Assembly (NCBI GenBank): GCA_022592445.1
Contig: JABYQR010000270.1
Location: 1 to 64,000, forward strand
Direction: 5' to 3'
Origin: Cytidiella melzeri
Lineage: Eukaryota; Basidiomycota; Agaricomycetes; Polyporales; Irpicaceae
DNA length: 64,000 nt
How positions within the stretch are numbered: position 1 is the first letter of the stretch; every line of letters begins with the position of its first letter. The notes below the pieces were generated by a model. The model ran no database searches. It had not been told where the DNA came from and was given only the letters and a program-made list of their open reading frames with translations. A program made the position numbers and the translations under genes. This document shows, in pieces, positions 32,160 through 44,892 of this stretch.

Positions 32160-32659
32160 TGTTGCACTGAGTACTCGAGGTTGGTACTTGAGGCCTCAGG
32201 CTGCGCACGGTGGTGGTCGAGTTCAAGTGAAGTGCACTGGGTGTGAACTGGCAGATCTCAGATTGGAATGTTGATGTGTCCGAGGTGGTTTCGTTTACTT
32301 TGCAGCTACAGTACTACTGTGCGGAACGATAGTATCGAGAAAAAATAGCTACGACACTCTGGGATGATCCCGAGTTGGATACCATATACTTGCTCAATAC
32401 TAAGGATTCTTGTTTTGTTTGCTGGCCATAACGCACGTTTGCGCACGAGCTGCCCACTGCAACTATTCCGCCAAAAGTACAGTCACACGCCATCTGTGTC
32501 TCTCAGTCATGTCAAAGTCACGCATCACGGCCAGGCAGTGGAAATAACTTGATGTGTCCTGTCGCAGCCTCCTGCGTTTATTTGTGTACTATCTGTGACG
32601 AATGAACAAGTACAGATACGTAGGTAAGAGGACATTACAATGCGCAATCTGGCAGTATT
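32160..32659. other. Intergenic, shared upstream of DPP IV
   Basis: No supported gene. It contains the DPP IV promoter side and the 3' flank of the small secreted protein gene. Confidence 0.5.
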
Positions 32660-33224
32660 CTACGACGTTTTGTTGGGAGACGGTGCTGGTTTTGATTCAG
32701 GCTTCGCGTCATCCGGTTGCGCCGGCGGACCGCCATGGCCCGGCGATGCAAAACGAACTCGCTTCAATGTTTTATCAGCTTTTCCATTGCTAGGCACTGC
32801 CAACTTTTCTGCCTGAGCAACCAATTTACCAATTGACGACTCCTTTCCGCTGCGTGCGCGCAGAACGGCAGCTGGTACGTCATTGCGAGCGTACACCTCT
32901 TCGAATCGACGTGTTTGATGTTGCTGGCCAGCAGCATTCGATCGGTCGTTCACTGGCAGACTGCATCCCAAGAAGAACATTGTCAGAGACACCATTCAAC
33001 CACCATACCACATAAAGCATGAGTACTCACTGCAATTCTCCATAGGAGTCGGCTTCCAAGCCTCTCGTAGTAATGCCTTTGCCTGCGCTCAACCCCCCAG
33101 CTGAGTTGTCAGGCTCACTGAGGGGGAGTTCTCTTCTGCCCTGTGGCATGGCAGAAACAGTCACCGCATGGAATGAGCCGGTGACGATGGCGGTGAACAG
33201 AATGAGAGACGTTGAAAAGCGCAT
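32660..33224 (-). CDS. Small secreted protein, two exons
   Basis: Exon 1 starts at the ATG at 33224. A 70-bp intron (about 32961-33030, GTGAGT...GCAG) joins it to exon 2 ending at 32660. The product is 164 residues. The first 25 form a signal peptide (MRFSTSLILFTAIVTGSFHAVTVSA). The rest is hydrophilic, without cysteines of note, and ends in a Pro/Lys-rich tail (GHGGPPAQPDDAKPESKP). No domain is recognised. Its size and signal peptide make it a typical small secreted protein of a basidiomycete, with unknown role. Confidence 0.72.
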
Positions 33225-33940
33225 GATGAGCAGAAGTGTTCGATGTCGAAGGGTGAGAGAAAACACAGCAAGACAGCCAGCTATAAAAACATGAGCACAG
33301 TTACTCCCGAGGTGAGTGGCATACAGCAATAGACTCACCGACCAGCGCTGAAAACAATGGGGGACTGAGGAGTACAAGGATGATGGCAAGAGGCTATTTA
33401 TACAGTTTTCGCTTCGTGTGCTGTGCTGATGCGACAAACAGCGCACCCATGCAAAGGTCAACTCCTAGCGGCCAAACCAAAGGTCAGCTGTGTCTTCCAG
33501 TGCAATTTCCTCGCTAACCATTGTGATATATGAGATGCATGACTACGAAACGGCGTGTCAGGAAGGTCTCCAGTGGCGAAATTGCCGCTGGAGGCCGCAA
33601 GGCACTGCATTGCGTGGCCTGCATTGCGAACAGCGGGTAAGTAGTACATAGCCCCGTAGGCAGCATCGCGTGTTATGAGACAATACTTACCTTACAGAAG
33701 ACACTGCTATCGGGAGCGAGCTACGTCAGTGGCAGTTGTCTCAGCAGTCTCAGATCTACATAAAATGTGGATACTGACAAGCTAGGTCAACGCCATTTTC
33801 CCAACAGCTTTGCGAGCACAAAATCTCCTCGCGTCCACAGATTCGGCCTGGTTATCTTTTTCTCAACATGAAGCACACCCGGTCAAATCCTGGAAGGGAG
33901 TAGAGTAGAACAGACCCATCACCTGGTCCCACATCTTTGC
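33225..33940. other. No gene seen
   Basis: Upstream region of the small secreted protein gene and beyond. A TATA-like TATAAATAG lies on the minus strand near 33400. No supported frame. Confidence 0.45.
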
Positions 33941-33984
33941 ATCTGCAGTCGATGTTTATGTTTTCATCCCGCAAAACCCAAAGG

Positions 33985-34640
33985 GGGGCATATTTCCATC
34001 AGATTAACTTGAACGTACGTACTGGAGCAGTGCAGTCGCGTCCACGAAACGTATCAGACCGTACATCTGGAACGATGGGCCACTTCATCCGCCAAAGAAA
34101 AAGCGCTGCACAATCATCGCCTTCGTTGTCGGGATACACGCCGGGTGCAATGTCCTCCTACAGAAAAATCAGACATAATCATTGTCGTTTGCGTGTGGTT
34201 TACTCACTGGCACTATATGAAAACGGTCAAATAAATAGCCATCCTCCGGTAGAGAGTTTGGAGAACGGTGCGTCAATCAACTTGGCTGAGACTGAGCACT
34301 GGTCAAGGCAGTCGCTGGTGCATCATGTCTCATTATTTTTTCAGACAACCGGGTTGATCTGCCGAATGAAGTGATATTGAAGGGTCGTAAAGTACGAGCG
34401 ACAACGTACCATTCGTTCTCCCCGGGCCACGCCGACTCCACACTGTTTGGGCAGTCCATGGCCTTGAACCCTGGTTTTGAAGGCGGCAACTTGAGAGGGT
34501 GATCGGCAAACAGACCATCTGCGAGACGTCGAGAGCACATGTGCAAACAATTACATCTCGGAGATTGACTCAGGAGGTTATGACTCACCGTAACGATGTT
34601 GAGCCTACCAATATTGCCGATATAAACGCGTTAGCAAATG
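33985..34640 (-). CDS. Uncertain multi-exon gene fragment
   Basis: Two minus-strand segments look coding and are joined by GT-AG signals. One contains DGLFADHPLKLPPSKPGF, then a Trp-rich end near 34430. The other (about 34155-33990) reads EDIAPGVYPDNEGDDC and MKWPIVPDV. A donor GTACGTTG and an acceptor TTTCTGTAG flank the intron between them. I do not recognise a family and could not fix start or stop. An alternative is that these are decayed exons. Confidence 0.3.
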
Positions 34641-34873
34641 GCGCTGTCCACATGCACGAACCTTCTATGCACGAACCTTCCTTGTGGCCTAATTGCAGCG
34701 ATTCATACGATACACATATCGCATCTAAGTGAAATGCATTCGTTAACACACAGGGGTATCATACCTAAACTTGGTAGGTATACGTACCGTTACAATCTAC
34801 ATCGACCGGTGCATCTCACTTCCTTTCTCCATGTCCAAACAGTCGAGCAAGTCATGCAAGACGTTTATAGGCG

Positions 34874-35333
34874 TTATGTGTTGCCCTGTTCACATTCCTC
34901 GACAAGTACGGTCGTATATACATATTCCCCGTCGTGGCTGACCGAGCAATGTATCTGGCCAATATCGATTTGTGTGCCATGAAACGGAGAAAATAGCAGA
35001 GACGGCTTGAGTCGAAGGTGTGCGTCGTGCTTGCGATACGTGAGCTCCTTCCACGTTGGCTGCACCCGCGGAAACATGGCCTTGTAGGCAGCCTCCTTCA
35101 AGCTCCATCTGTTGCATGATCAGCGAGTATTTCCTCATTAGCCGAGAGATGGCCTACCTCACAGCCAAAAACAACACATGTCGTGACGAGTTTGCTTTGC
35201 TCACTTTGCCCCAGTCGTCCATCTCCGTTGAGCTCAGTATGCGTGAAGCCAAACGCTGCGCTGTCCTCCGCTTGACCAAATCGGCTATACGTGGCAGGTG
35301 TACCACGTCTACACCTATGCCTAGTATACCCAT
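34874..35333 (-). CDS. PPT2: 4'-Phosphopantetheinyl transferase, mitochondrial type
   Basis: Two exons (35333-35158 and 35108-34874; 49-bp intron) give 136 residues. The start GILGIGVDVVHLPRI holds the GxD metal-binding Asp of AcpS-type transferases. RWSLKEAAYKAMFP gives the second signature (WxxKEAxxKA), and a TWKEL segment and an SVSHDGEYV block complete the fold. Length and motifs match single-domain holo-ACP synthases. In yeast Ppt2 moves phosphopantetheine from CoA to mitochondrial acyl carrier protein. No clear targeting peptide is seen ahead of the motif, so the mitochondrial assignment rests on the family. The gene name is by homology. Confidence 0.82.
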
Positions 35334-35639
35334 CTAGCACAGTCAGACGTGTGTTATCGCAGGAGTTTCACTTGTGTTCGAATTTGGAGGAGGAGATGTG
35401 GTGGCAGTGAGTCGTTGCAAACCAAGTTCAAGCTATGTACAAATACAGCGAGACACCGGGATTTACCGTCAAGATCTAAGATCACTGGATCACTAGAGTT
35501 GCGCTGAACCACCACGACAATAATCAGGTCAACCGACCGCTACCAGTATGCTAAGAGCTCTGTGCAGTGTGAGATATGTACGTATGATTTCGATTTTTGC
35601 ACGCGACTAACCCATACTGACCGTACTAAAGGCCCATTA

Positions 35640-37884
35640 TTCACTCAAAGGGCGTCATGTGTAGAGGCCCTGCTGAGTGAGCTCGATCAAGTACCCGCAC
35701 GGTTTCTATCCAAGGCAGAAGACCATGCCGACTTGAGGCGTTTTGCCGCGATTGCTGTGAAGACGTTGCAGGAGGTGGAAGAGTTTCTAGGAATGATGCT
35801 GAGAAGCGAGGGTCAACAATGTGCTTCGATTTTTGCAGAGCAAGGCATATGGACAGAACATCGCGGGCCTCTCTGCACAGCTCGACAAGTTGTAGACGAC
35901 CCTGAAGTTAATGTGTGACATTGTTACACTGTACGTCGATCATCTCTACATCAACTCGGTTATTCACTTACAGAGAGTTATAGACGGTCGAGTTCTCGAG
36001 TGATGAATGCTCCATCGCAAACCGAAGTGCTAGAGAAGGTTGTTATCACGTCAAGCATAGTTGACACCACCGTTTCTGCGCTCAGCATTCACGCATCTAC
36101 ATCCGCTCGTCGAGTTGTCGTCCCACCCTCTCGGAATCGTCTACAATGTCTGTGTTTGTTGGCGCCAAGATCCGGGCTCTCCACAGGTCATACCAAGCTC
36201 GCTCACGGCGTATATCGGCCAAAAAATGGATCCAAGCGACGACCATGCAACGTGCAGACTTTTCGCCAGGATCGACTTTCGCCTCGTCAGGCTGTCTGGT
36301 ATCTTCCGTCGTGATGGCCAAAGTGGAGGCGCAAATTTCATCACCCTTCAGCTTGTCTATCCGCACACCGAGACTCGTTGGAGAAGAAGCACACATTTGG
36401 GACTTGATCTGAGACGCAGATTTCAATGGGGTTCGCGAGCTGAGTCTGTCAGCAAAAGCATCTGTCCTCGACGTCGACAAAGAGGGGCGAACAGTACTTC
36501 TGGTATGTTACATACACTTTAAGGTCTATAAAGACGCAGCCGCTTACTGACAATGCAAGTGGGCGCACCACGCTTGGCGTTACAACCGCCAATCCGCAGA
36601 GTCAGGCCAGGACAGGCCATCGTACGACATGATCAAGTTTTTGGCAGACGCATGAGCAGTGGAGCTCTGCGTAGGCACAGAGTATGTCTTGTATTGTCAT
36701 GCCTTCATCCATCGCACATTGGCTGAGCCTCCCAGGTACTCGTTCAAAATAAACTGGCATCATTGTCATTAGAAACATTGATTGAACATCCGGACATCGT
36801 GTTTCCACACCAACTCAAGACAAGTGATCTCGCCATCGACATTTTTCCACAAGGACGCTATCGACCTTGTATCGACCTTGTCGAGGACCTTCTTGAAATG
36901 ACAGGCATTCAATCAGACTCTGAGCCCGTCGCTGCAGCGCTATTTGGCTACTCGAGCAGCACAGCGCTCACGTCTTCAGACATATACCAACGTCTCACCG
37001 GACGGACACCCCCGGGATACGCAGCTGAGTACCTACCTAACCATGTCGAGAGCTTGCTTCAACGAGGAGAAGACGCAACGGTAGGATGTCCACTGACGAT
37101 GGCAGCTAATTGGGGCAGTATATCGATCATCAAGCCTCTGGTGGAAGCAGGAGCAAGAGTAAACGCATATCACACCCGTAAGATATCGTCGTTAGAACCA
37201 TTGATTCAACATCCGGACGGCGTGTTCGCGCACAAAGTCAAGACGAGTCCTCTCGCAATTGAAATATGCCAATCCATCTTCCACGCGGACCGTATCGTCG
37301 TCGTCGAGGACCTCCTCGAAGAAAGGAAAGGGTTGCAACTGGACCCTGACTAGGTGGCTGCGGTGCTGTTCGGCTATTCGAGCAGCACAGCAATCACACT
37401 CTCAGACATATACCGCCGTCTCACTGGATACACGGCCCTGGAATATGCAGCTGGTTACCTACCGGACCACGTCGAGAGCTTGTTGCAACGAGGAGAAGAT
37501 GCGACAGAAGGCTGTCCACTGGCGTTTGCAGTTGAGTGGTACAATCTATCGCTCGTCAAGCCTCTCGTGGAAGCGGGAGCAAGGGTCAACACATATCACA
37601 GTGCTACAGGGATGACACCGCTGCATCTCGCATGCGACAGGGTGAATCTTGTCGCGCTGAATACCCTAAATCAGGACACAGGAAAGGATTAAATTGATTG
37701 GGAAGCTCGTACACGAGACGGCAATAGCCCGCTGCAGCTGGTGCAAGCCAGCTTTTTCTATGGCAGGCGTGGGACAGGCGAAAATGAAGAGTTCCTCGAC
37801 ACCCTTCGGGCACATATACCCAAGCGGTACGAAGAGATGCACGATGGTGATGAGCCAGTTCAGATGCCAGGGAGCTTTGCATGA
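35640..37884 (+). pseudogene. Broken paralogue of the ankyrin gene, with internal duplication
   Basis: It matches the ankyrin protein of 13531-15510 from about residue 35 onward (RASCVEALLSELDQV versus RASCIETLLNELNQV). The N-terminal 35 residues are missing. Lesions include a frameshift near 35808, TAG after DKL near 35900, TGA within the FLADA segment (36651), TAG at 37351 and TAA near 37690. The introns are still recognisable at matching places. A segment of about 410 bp is duplicated in tandem: SLETLIEHPD... (from 36763) and SLEPLIQHPDG... (from 37190). The second copy is closer to the intact gene. The paralogues lie in opposite orientation, about 20 kb apart. Confidence 0.82.
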
Positions 37885-38390
37885 CTACGGTGGGCTCGTG
37901 CTGCGCTGGTATTGCGGTGGGGTTTGATTCGACCAAGTGTACTCCCTCGACCTTCTCTGCAGAGCGGAGAGTAGTCTTGCTAAAGCAAGGTATCTCTTAC
38001 CAATCATCTTGCATCTGTGTTTCTCTTGCACATATACCTCCTTTGGAACTCGCATTATACTCTGGAGTGAGAGTCTATTATTGTTTGTAAACTGCAGTTG
38101 TAATCCGGCTTCCGCCGTAAAGGACTAGGACACGGTTCAATAGTTCTGTCACGCATCACTGTAGCTACTACTAGCCACCAACCAACCACTATGTACTAAC
38201 ATGTTCGTGTATACTAAATATGATGCCGCGAATTTCACGAACGCGTTTGGTAAACGCGAAAGTAGGAGAATATCTTCTAGCGCCAACCGACTGATCGATT
38301 GCCATATGTGGTCGAGGGCTATCGCTTTGATGTTAAAGTCGCGCTCGGTGGTCTCCTCGCTGCACCTCGACCATTTCATCCGCATTAACC
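37885..38390. other. Promoter side of ARP2, no gene seen
   Basis: Intergenic. No supported frame. ARP2 starts at 38391. Confidence 0.5.
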
Positions 38391-40004
38391 ATGGACCCTT
38401 CAGTCCCTCTCGTAGTCGACAACGGTACAGGTGTAAGTATTTCCAGAATATATCTACCACCTCTAGACCCCAATCCTGATGTCTCATGCCAACAGTTTGT
38501 CAAAGTCGGCTATGCAGGCTCCAACTTTCCAGAGCATGGTACGAGTCAAGCCAGAGCACTGAACTCAGCCAGAATGCTCATAGGCAGACAGTATTTCCTT
38601 CAATTGTTGGCAGACCGATATTACGTGCGGAAGAGCGCGTAGGCACGTCCATAATCAAGGACATCATGGTCGGCGACGAAGCTGCGGAGAACCGCAATTA
38701 CCTCCAGGTCACTCAACCGATGGAGCACGGTATCGTCCGCAATTGGGAGGACATGAAGCATTTGTGGGATTACACGTTTGAAGAGAAGCTCAGGGTGAAT
38801 ACACAGGGAAAGAAGGTGTTGTTGACAGAGCCGCCGATGAACCCGAAAGCAAACAGGCAGCGGATGGCACAAGTGATGTTCGAGGAGTATGGGTTTCAGG
38901 GAGTGTACGTTGCTATTCAGGCTGTCTTGACCTTGTACGCTCAAGGTACGTGTCGTGCTTGCGGACTAGAACTGCACATATTTCTTGACTCCCTCACGCA
39001 GGTTTGACCACTGGAGTGGTTGTGGATTCCGGAGATGGTGTTACACATATCGTGCCTGTATACGATGGTTTTGCGCTACCGCATTTGACAAGAAGGCTAG
39101 ACATCGCTGGACGAGATGTCACCCGTTACCTCATCAAGCTTCTCCTCATGAGAGGCTACGCGTTCAACCGTACGGCGGATTTCGAGACCGTACGAGAGAT
39201 CAAGGAGAAGCTCTGCTATGTTAGGTAGGTCTGTTCTGGCTGCTCTTGCTCTCTGTCTACAGCGTTCACCTCGAGAGCAGCTACGATCTTGACCAGGACA
39301 CTCGTTTATCCGAGGAGACGACTGTCCTAGTTGAGAGCTACACAGTGAGTCACTCCCTCCGCTCGCCGTCATCTCCCAACGAAAACCTGGATATCATCCT
39401 AGCTACCCGACGGACGCACAATCAAGATCGGTTCAGAACGTTTCGAAGCTCCGGAGTGTATGTTCCAGCCTCACCTCGTGGACGTCGAGCAGCCTGGTGT
39501 AGCAGGTATACTTTTCCCCATGTTTAACCTCCCCCACACATCCACGTTGTGCTAATGAGCCGGCGATTAGAAATGCTGTTCCAAACTATTCAAAACGCCG
39601 CCGTCGACGTCAGGACCGAGCTCTACAAACACGTCGTCCTCTCCGGCGGCTCCAGCATGTACCCCGGCCTTCCGAGCCGTCTCGAGAAGGAAATGAAGCA
39701 GCTCTATCTGACTCGTGTGCTCAACGGTGACCCGTCACGGCTGAACGTATGTCTTCCTCTCTCTCTCTCTCTCTCTCTCGCTCTCTCTTCCTGCAACTTT
39801 AGCAAATGTTAACCTGCGGATTGCCCCTACTAGAAATTCAAGATCCGCATCGAAGACCCTCCCCGCCGAAAGCACATGGTCTTCCTCGGCGGCGCCGTCC
39901 TCGCGGACATCATGAAAAACAGGGAAGAGTTCTGGATATCGAGAGAGGAGTGGTTCGAGCAGGGCGTGCGGTCGTTGGACAAGCTCGGGCGTGGTGACAA
40001 CTGA
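38391..40004 (+). CDS. ARP2: Actin-related protein 2
   Basis: Eight exons (38391-38432, 38496-38538, 38592-38945, 39002-39224, 39281-39344, 39403-39505, 39571-39746, 39834-40004) give 391 residues, the normal ARP2 size. Motifs: [20 protein letters not shown] (phosphate loop 1), [39 protein letters not shown] (phosphate loop 2), [17 protein letters not shown], and ISREEW near the end. Arp2 forms the Arp2/3 complex, which nucleates branched actin at cortical patches during endocytosis. All introns have GT-AG ends and are 47-88 bp; the last carries a (CT)n tract. No lesion is seen. Confidence 0.96.
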
Positions 40005-40674
40005 TGGTGTTATAGCCTATCTAGTACGAAGTGTGGGAAGAAATTGCGAAGGTTGTACACTATTATTGTATGGAGTTGAACCACGTTTTCTGTCATCGTG
40101 TGAGATGCGTTCGTTCTGTCCGGGAGCGAGCCTGTGATTATTATCAGAGAGGACAAACTTATAGGCTTTGCTGTACTGTACTAGTAGTGTATGCAGAGAG
40201 TAAATTCCGCTCATCCAGAAAGCTAAAGCTGATCAAGGCACCGAGTAGTATATGCAGGAAATGTATGACATCGTACAAAAGATCGTAAATCATCGTCAGG
40301 AAGGGAAACCGGGACACAAAAAAGGCGTGTATATGCCACCATCCAAAGTGTCGAAAGAAGTTATCAGTTGTCTATCGAGGCGACCACGGCTTTACAGTAA
40401 TACTCGTACTCGATACAAAGGAGGGCTCGTAGGGTATATATTACTACAGAATAAAATGGAAAGAAGGGAAGATTCACGTGTATGTTCGGTGGGTGGGGGT
40501 AAACGATACTGCTGGGGGATTTGGATGCAGGTTCCCATAAGTTATAGATGCGGGGCAGTGAGTGTCCTAAGGTAGAAAGCGTGCGATAGCGATGTGGATG
40601 ACCGAGGTGAGGCAACGTGAGTTAAACATGCAAAAACAACAAGAAACAGGCAGAGAGAAGCGAGCGAAGGTGGA
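40005..40674. other. Convergent intergenic region ARP2 - histidine kinase
   Basis: Both neighbouring genes end into this stretch. It should hold both 3' UTRs. No gene seen. Confidence 0.5.
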
Positions 40675-43600
40675 TTAGGGCTGTTCGTGTATGGATACGC
40701 CGTTCCTTCGTCGTTCGTCTGCTATGGTGAGCATAGCTTTGATACTTTTTTCCAACACAGGTTTCGTTAGCACGCTGTCAATGCAAGGCGGTGAGACCGA
40801 ACGTTTGCTGTAAAAGATAGAAATGAGACACACTGATCAACTCCGGCATCCAAGTACTCCTCCTGATCACTCAACAGCGCGTTTCCAGTAACACCAACTA
40901 CGAAGTCCCTTCTTCCCATCCTCCTCAACTTGCTTACAAGCTCCAACCCAGACATCACGGGCATCTGGTTATCCAAGAACACCACAGCGTACTTGGGCTC
41001 GTCACTCGGCACGAACGATCCATCCAGAAGCCCACCAATACTACCAGTGTCTTCAGATGACGGCGTAGCCCGCGTCGCGTGCACATGCATGATATGTTCC
41101 AGCGCAATTTCGCCGTTCTCAGCAGTCGTCACCTTGCACCCTAGTCGGGTAAGCATCCGCGTCATAAGCTTCCTCGTCAGCGGGTCATCGTCCACAACCA
41201 GCACTCGGATGCCCGGTTCGTAGGTCATAGCGGGAGAGGTGTTGGAAGACAATGCACTACCGTTCTGTCGCTCTGGTATCGGTCGTGGCGGTGGTGATGG
41301 TGGTAGTGGTGGTGGCGACACGACATCTGTCGTCAATTGCGGTTCCAGCAGCTCGTTTTCAGCGATAGTAAACGCACTCCTATGCGGAAGCTCGATGTGG
41401 GCAGGTTTGAGCGTCGAAGCCGATCGCTCTTCCATGGACATTGGGCGTTCTCCAGGAGTAACTGGGGGTGCGGTCGAAGAGTCGGAACCAGACGAGTTTG
41501 TACGGCCTGCATTCCCAACTTGAGGGAAATCACCGATAGAACGAGTAGGAACACGCGTGTGATCATCATGCTTTGCTGAAATTTCAACCAAACCGCCTAA
41601 CTCGTGGCATCAGCGGTGTTCTTGTGACAAGATACAATACAAGCACCTTGCTCCATAATACTGTGGAGAGCCGACGACGTTTTTTCCGGGCCCGACGATT
41701 GAGGCACAGGTGAGAAGTTCTTGGGAATGAGGGGTGGGCGTGGGCGAAAGCTCTTCGGATGTCTCGACGTGTCGTCGTCCAAAGAAGTTGTACGCATGTC
41801 CGGCGTATGATTTACTGCGGCTACCTTGCTTCCAACACCGAAAGCTACAAGATGAGAAACGTATCAGCAATACACAGAGAAGAAATCAATACTGAGTCAA
41901 TTGCGTACGCAATTCCACCCAGAATGTCGACCCTTCATTCACTCTTGAGCGCACACCCAGTCGCCCTCCGCTTCTCTTGACAATCTGGCGTACAAGAGCG
42001 AGGCCCAATCCGGTTCCTTTGCCACCTAACCAACAATGCACTGTCACAACCATATCCACACAAAGTTCGGTTATGAAAACCTTTACCTTGCTGACGACCC
42101 ATCTCAGTCTGATTGAACGCAGCTACATACCGAAAAGAACGACCGTCAAGTCCCATACTAAAACTCAGAAAAAAAACTTACAGAACAGCTTTGTCTGCGC
42201 CATATCCTTCTGCCGAATCCCACACCCAGAATCAGTCACCTCGATCCGAATCACAATCCACTCAAGCGGCGGAGGCTTCGAGCAAAGCACATCGTGTTGA
42301 TTCAATAGCGTGGCAGATAACCCGTGCTTCTTCTCACTCATTTCTGTTAGAACAAAGGGAAAGAAATTAAGCACAGCCCTACACATGGGAAAGTCAAGAA
42401 GCAGTTACGCACCGCCGTTAGGAGACTGTGGTATCGGCGTCTGCAAAATCTCAACTGTCGGAAGCTCCAAGCCCGGCCCAGACAGATCCCTGCTCTCCTT
42501 ATTGAGCTCCGGCCAGCTGGCGTATATACGATCCGACGTAGGGAGTACGAGCTTAGTGGTAATCATCAGTTTTCCACCCGTAGGCGTGAACTTGCATGCG
42601 TTGCTAGGAACGAATTTCAACATATGAAGATTGAAGGAACACACACTGCTCGTACGTACCTCGCAAGATTGGTGACAATCTGCCTTAGCCGCGTTTCGTC
42701 GCCGACCACTATCCCGCCATCTTCCTCCGGATACTTTTGAATCGGAGAGTCGCAATTTTCGCCTTGGTATTCGAGCAATGAAGCCCGCGCTACGTCGTCA
42801 ATTGCAGGGTCGAGATCAGTAATGAACTCAAGACCTCGTGCGTCCGTAGCCATTTGCAAGGGGACGAACAAAGACCGCATGACTTGATGGAAAGGGTACG
42901 GCTGGGATGGTCAATGAGATTGCACCTTTCCGTCTGAACGACATCGAACATACCTTCAGCACATTCTCAAACCTCCCACTATCCATCCTGTTGAAGTCGA
43001 GGACATCGTTCAGGACCTTGCTCATCATACTCAGACTTCCCTCGAGCGCCTTGAACTCGATATCCTGCGTCTTCGCCACCGTCCCAGAAGCATCCATGTT
43101 CTGCACAGCCAGCAGCGCGGTGTTCAGTGGCACACGCACTTCGTGGAAGACGTAAGACGTGAGACGGCGCTTCGAGTCTGCCGCCTTACGCTCGTTCACC
43201 TGCGCTTTCTGTGTTGCGCGGAACTGAATCTTGAGCTGGTCACGCAGGGTGTAGAGACGACGCTCAGCCTACGTTTGACTGTGTCAGAAAAGGGCAAATG
43301 GTGCGATTGGATCGAAACGTACGTTTTCCCGCATATAGTGGACGTAAAGCAGGAATATTTGGAACAACAAGAAAATGAACACGCCTTTGAAGTATGGTCA
43401 GTCGCACTGACGAGCCAATTAACAAGGGACATACTGCGCAGGAAGACGAGCTTGAAAGGAACCAGCAGTCCACATGCACTAAATTTGATTGAGATGAGTG
43501 TAAGTTTCGAATAATCACATCTAGCAGAAAAACTTGCAGCGAGAAGAAAGTAACGACACCAATGAGAGCCGGAAACCGGTGTAAGCCGAGACCGAACAAG

Positions 43601-44892
43601 CCGATGGTCTGGAGAGCAGAGGTGTAGCTCATAACGAAAGAAAGTTAGCACTATAACACACGTTGCGTGCAGATATAACTCACTAGAAAGTCAGCAGGAA
43701 ATCCTTGCCTTCGCAATTGAACACCTGCGTGCTGCCGTAAAAACCGCAGAAAAACCTGGATAACAGTTATTAGGAGCACTGTAGCCGTGTTACGGTGTGT
43801 AAACTTACATGAACAGAACCTGATAACTACTCCACATCCACGTTGAGATCGCAAGGACCACTTGGTAAAAGATAGGCCTGTCCCGAGGGAAATCGTACGC
43901 AACCATGAAGAACAGGGGAAAGGTCAATGCTGGAGCTACCGCGTAGTAGAATACCGTGTCGGCTGTGTCGGCTGGACGGGGAGCAACCGCTGTCGCTAGA
44001 GCCCAATTCACGATATAGAAAGCAGCCGACCAGAGCGCCACAGACTGTAAAGGTTCAAATGTCAATAAGACACGTCGTCGAAAACCTTGGTACTTACCTT
44101 GCGCATAAACCAATTCTCCTTCCTGAAATGCCCCTCAGACTTTTCGTCTACAAAGTGCGTCGCAAAGAAGCTGTACACGAACGGCCACACTCGATACCGC
44201 AGCACCACGAGCAACGTCGCGCGCGTCCAGAACCCGTCCACATGGAACGCGACACTGTCAATGTCAGTGTTTGTCCCTCCATACCCCCCGCCGTTCCCAC
44301 TGGCCCCCGACTTTTCTGGACTCCCACCGTGGTCGTTGGAATGCACACTACTCTTGATCTCCCCGGACCACTCGCGATCGACGACAACCTCGTCCACCTC
44401 CTCGTCCATCCCAGTATCCATCCTGATCCCCCGCCGCATGCCAAAGCTGATACTGTCGCCTGTGCTCTCATCAATGGCAGACGAGCTGGACGGCGCGGTG
44501 CCGGTGCCCAATTTCCGCATAAACCTGTTCAAGCGATTTTTCAGACCGAGGCTGATACGTGTCTTCTTCTGTTTTGAACTGCGTGGCGCCGGGTGGTACG
44601 CTGCCTGCACTGGTGGAGGGAGTTGCATGTCGTCGAGCTCTGCCTGTGGTGTACGTGCTCCATCAGTTTCGCCTCGCTGGTGGACGGACGTCTCGTTGTG
44701 GGATGTGGATGCAGAGAGGACACTGGCGAGCGATATTCGAGAGCGGAAGGGCATGGGGGTGAAAGAGGACCACGTTTGCTTTCTTGAAGACGACGACGAC
44801 GGTGGAGGTGGTGGTGGCAGAAAGGCAAAGTCCCGGCGCTCAGACGTCCCAGGCGGTTCCCAGCTCGTTTTACTCTCGTCTAATCCCAGCAT
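40675..44892 (-). CDS. Hybrid histidine kinase with multi-pass sensor and receiver domain
   Basis: A multi-exon gene from the ATG at 44892 to the stop at 40675-40677. The N-terminal 230 residues are Pro/Ser-rich and cytosolic. About six hydrophobic segments follow (between 44110 and 43330), including [17 protein letters not shown] and [12 protein letters not shown] short helix leads to the dimerisation domain with phospho-acceptor His in [12 protein letters not shown] (near 43150). The ATPase domain has an N box ([12 protein letters not shown]), a G1 box (DSGCGI) and a G2 box ([10 protein letters not shown]). A Pro/Ser-rich linker leads to the receiver domain, with acidic pocket [14 protein letters not shown], phospho-acceptor Asp in [13 protein letters not shown] and Lys in LTKPV. 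There is no PAS, GAF or HAMP. It is probably a membrane sensor feeding the HOG-type phosphorelay; the signal is unknown. Confidence 0.9.

Noticed and set aside
39756..39792. CT microsatellite as a feature of interest
   Set aside because: It lies within the last ARP2 intron and is an ordinary pyrimidine tract before an acceptor.
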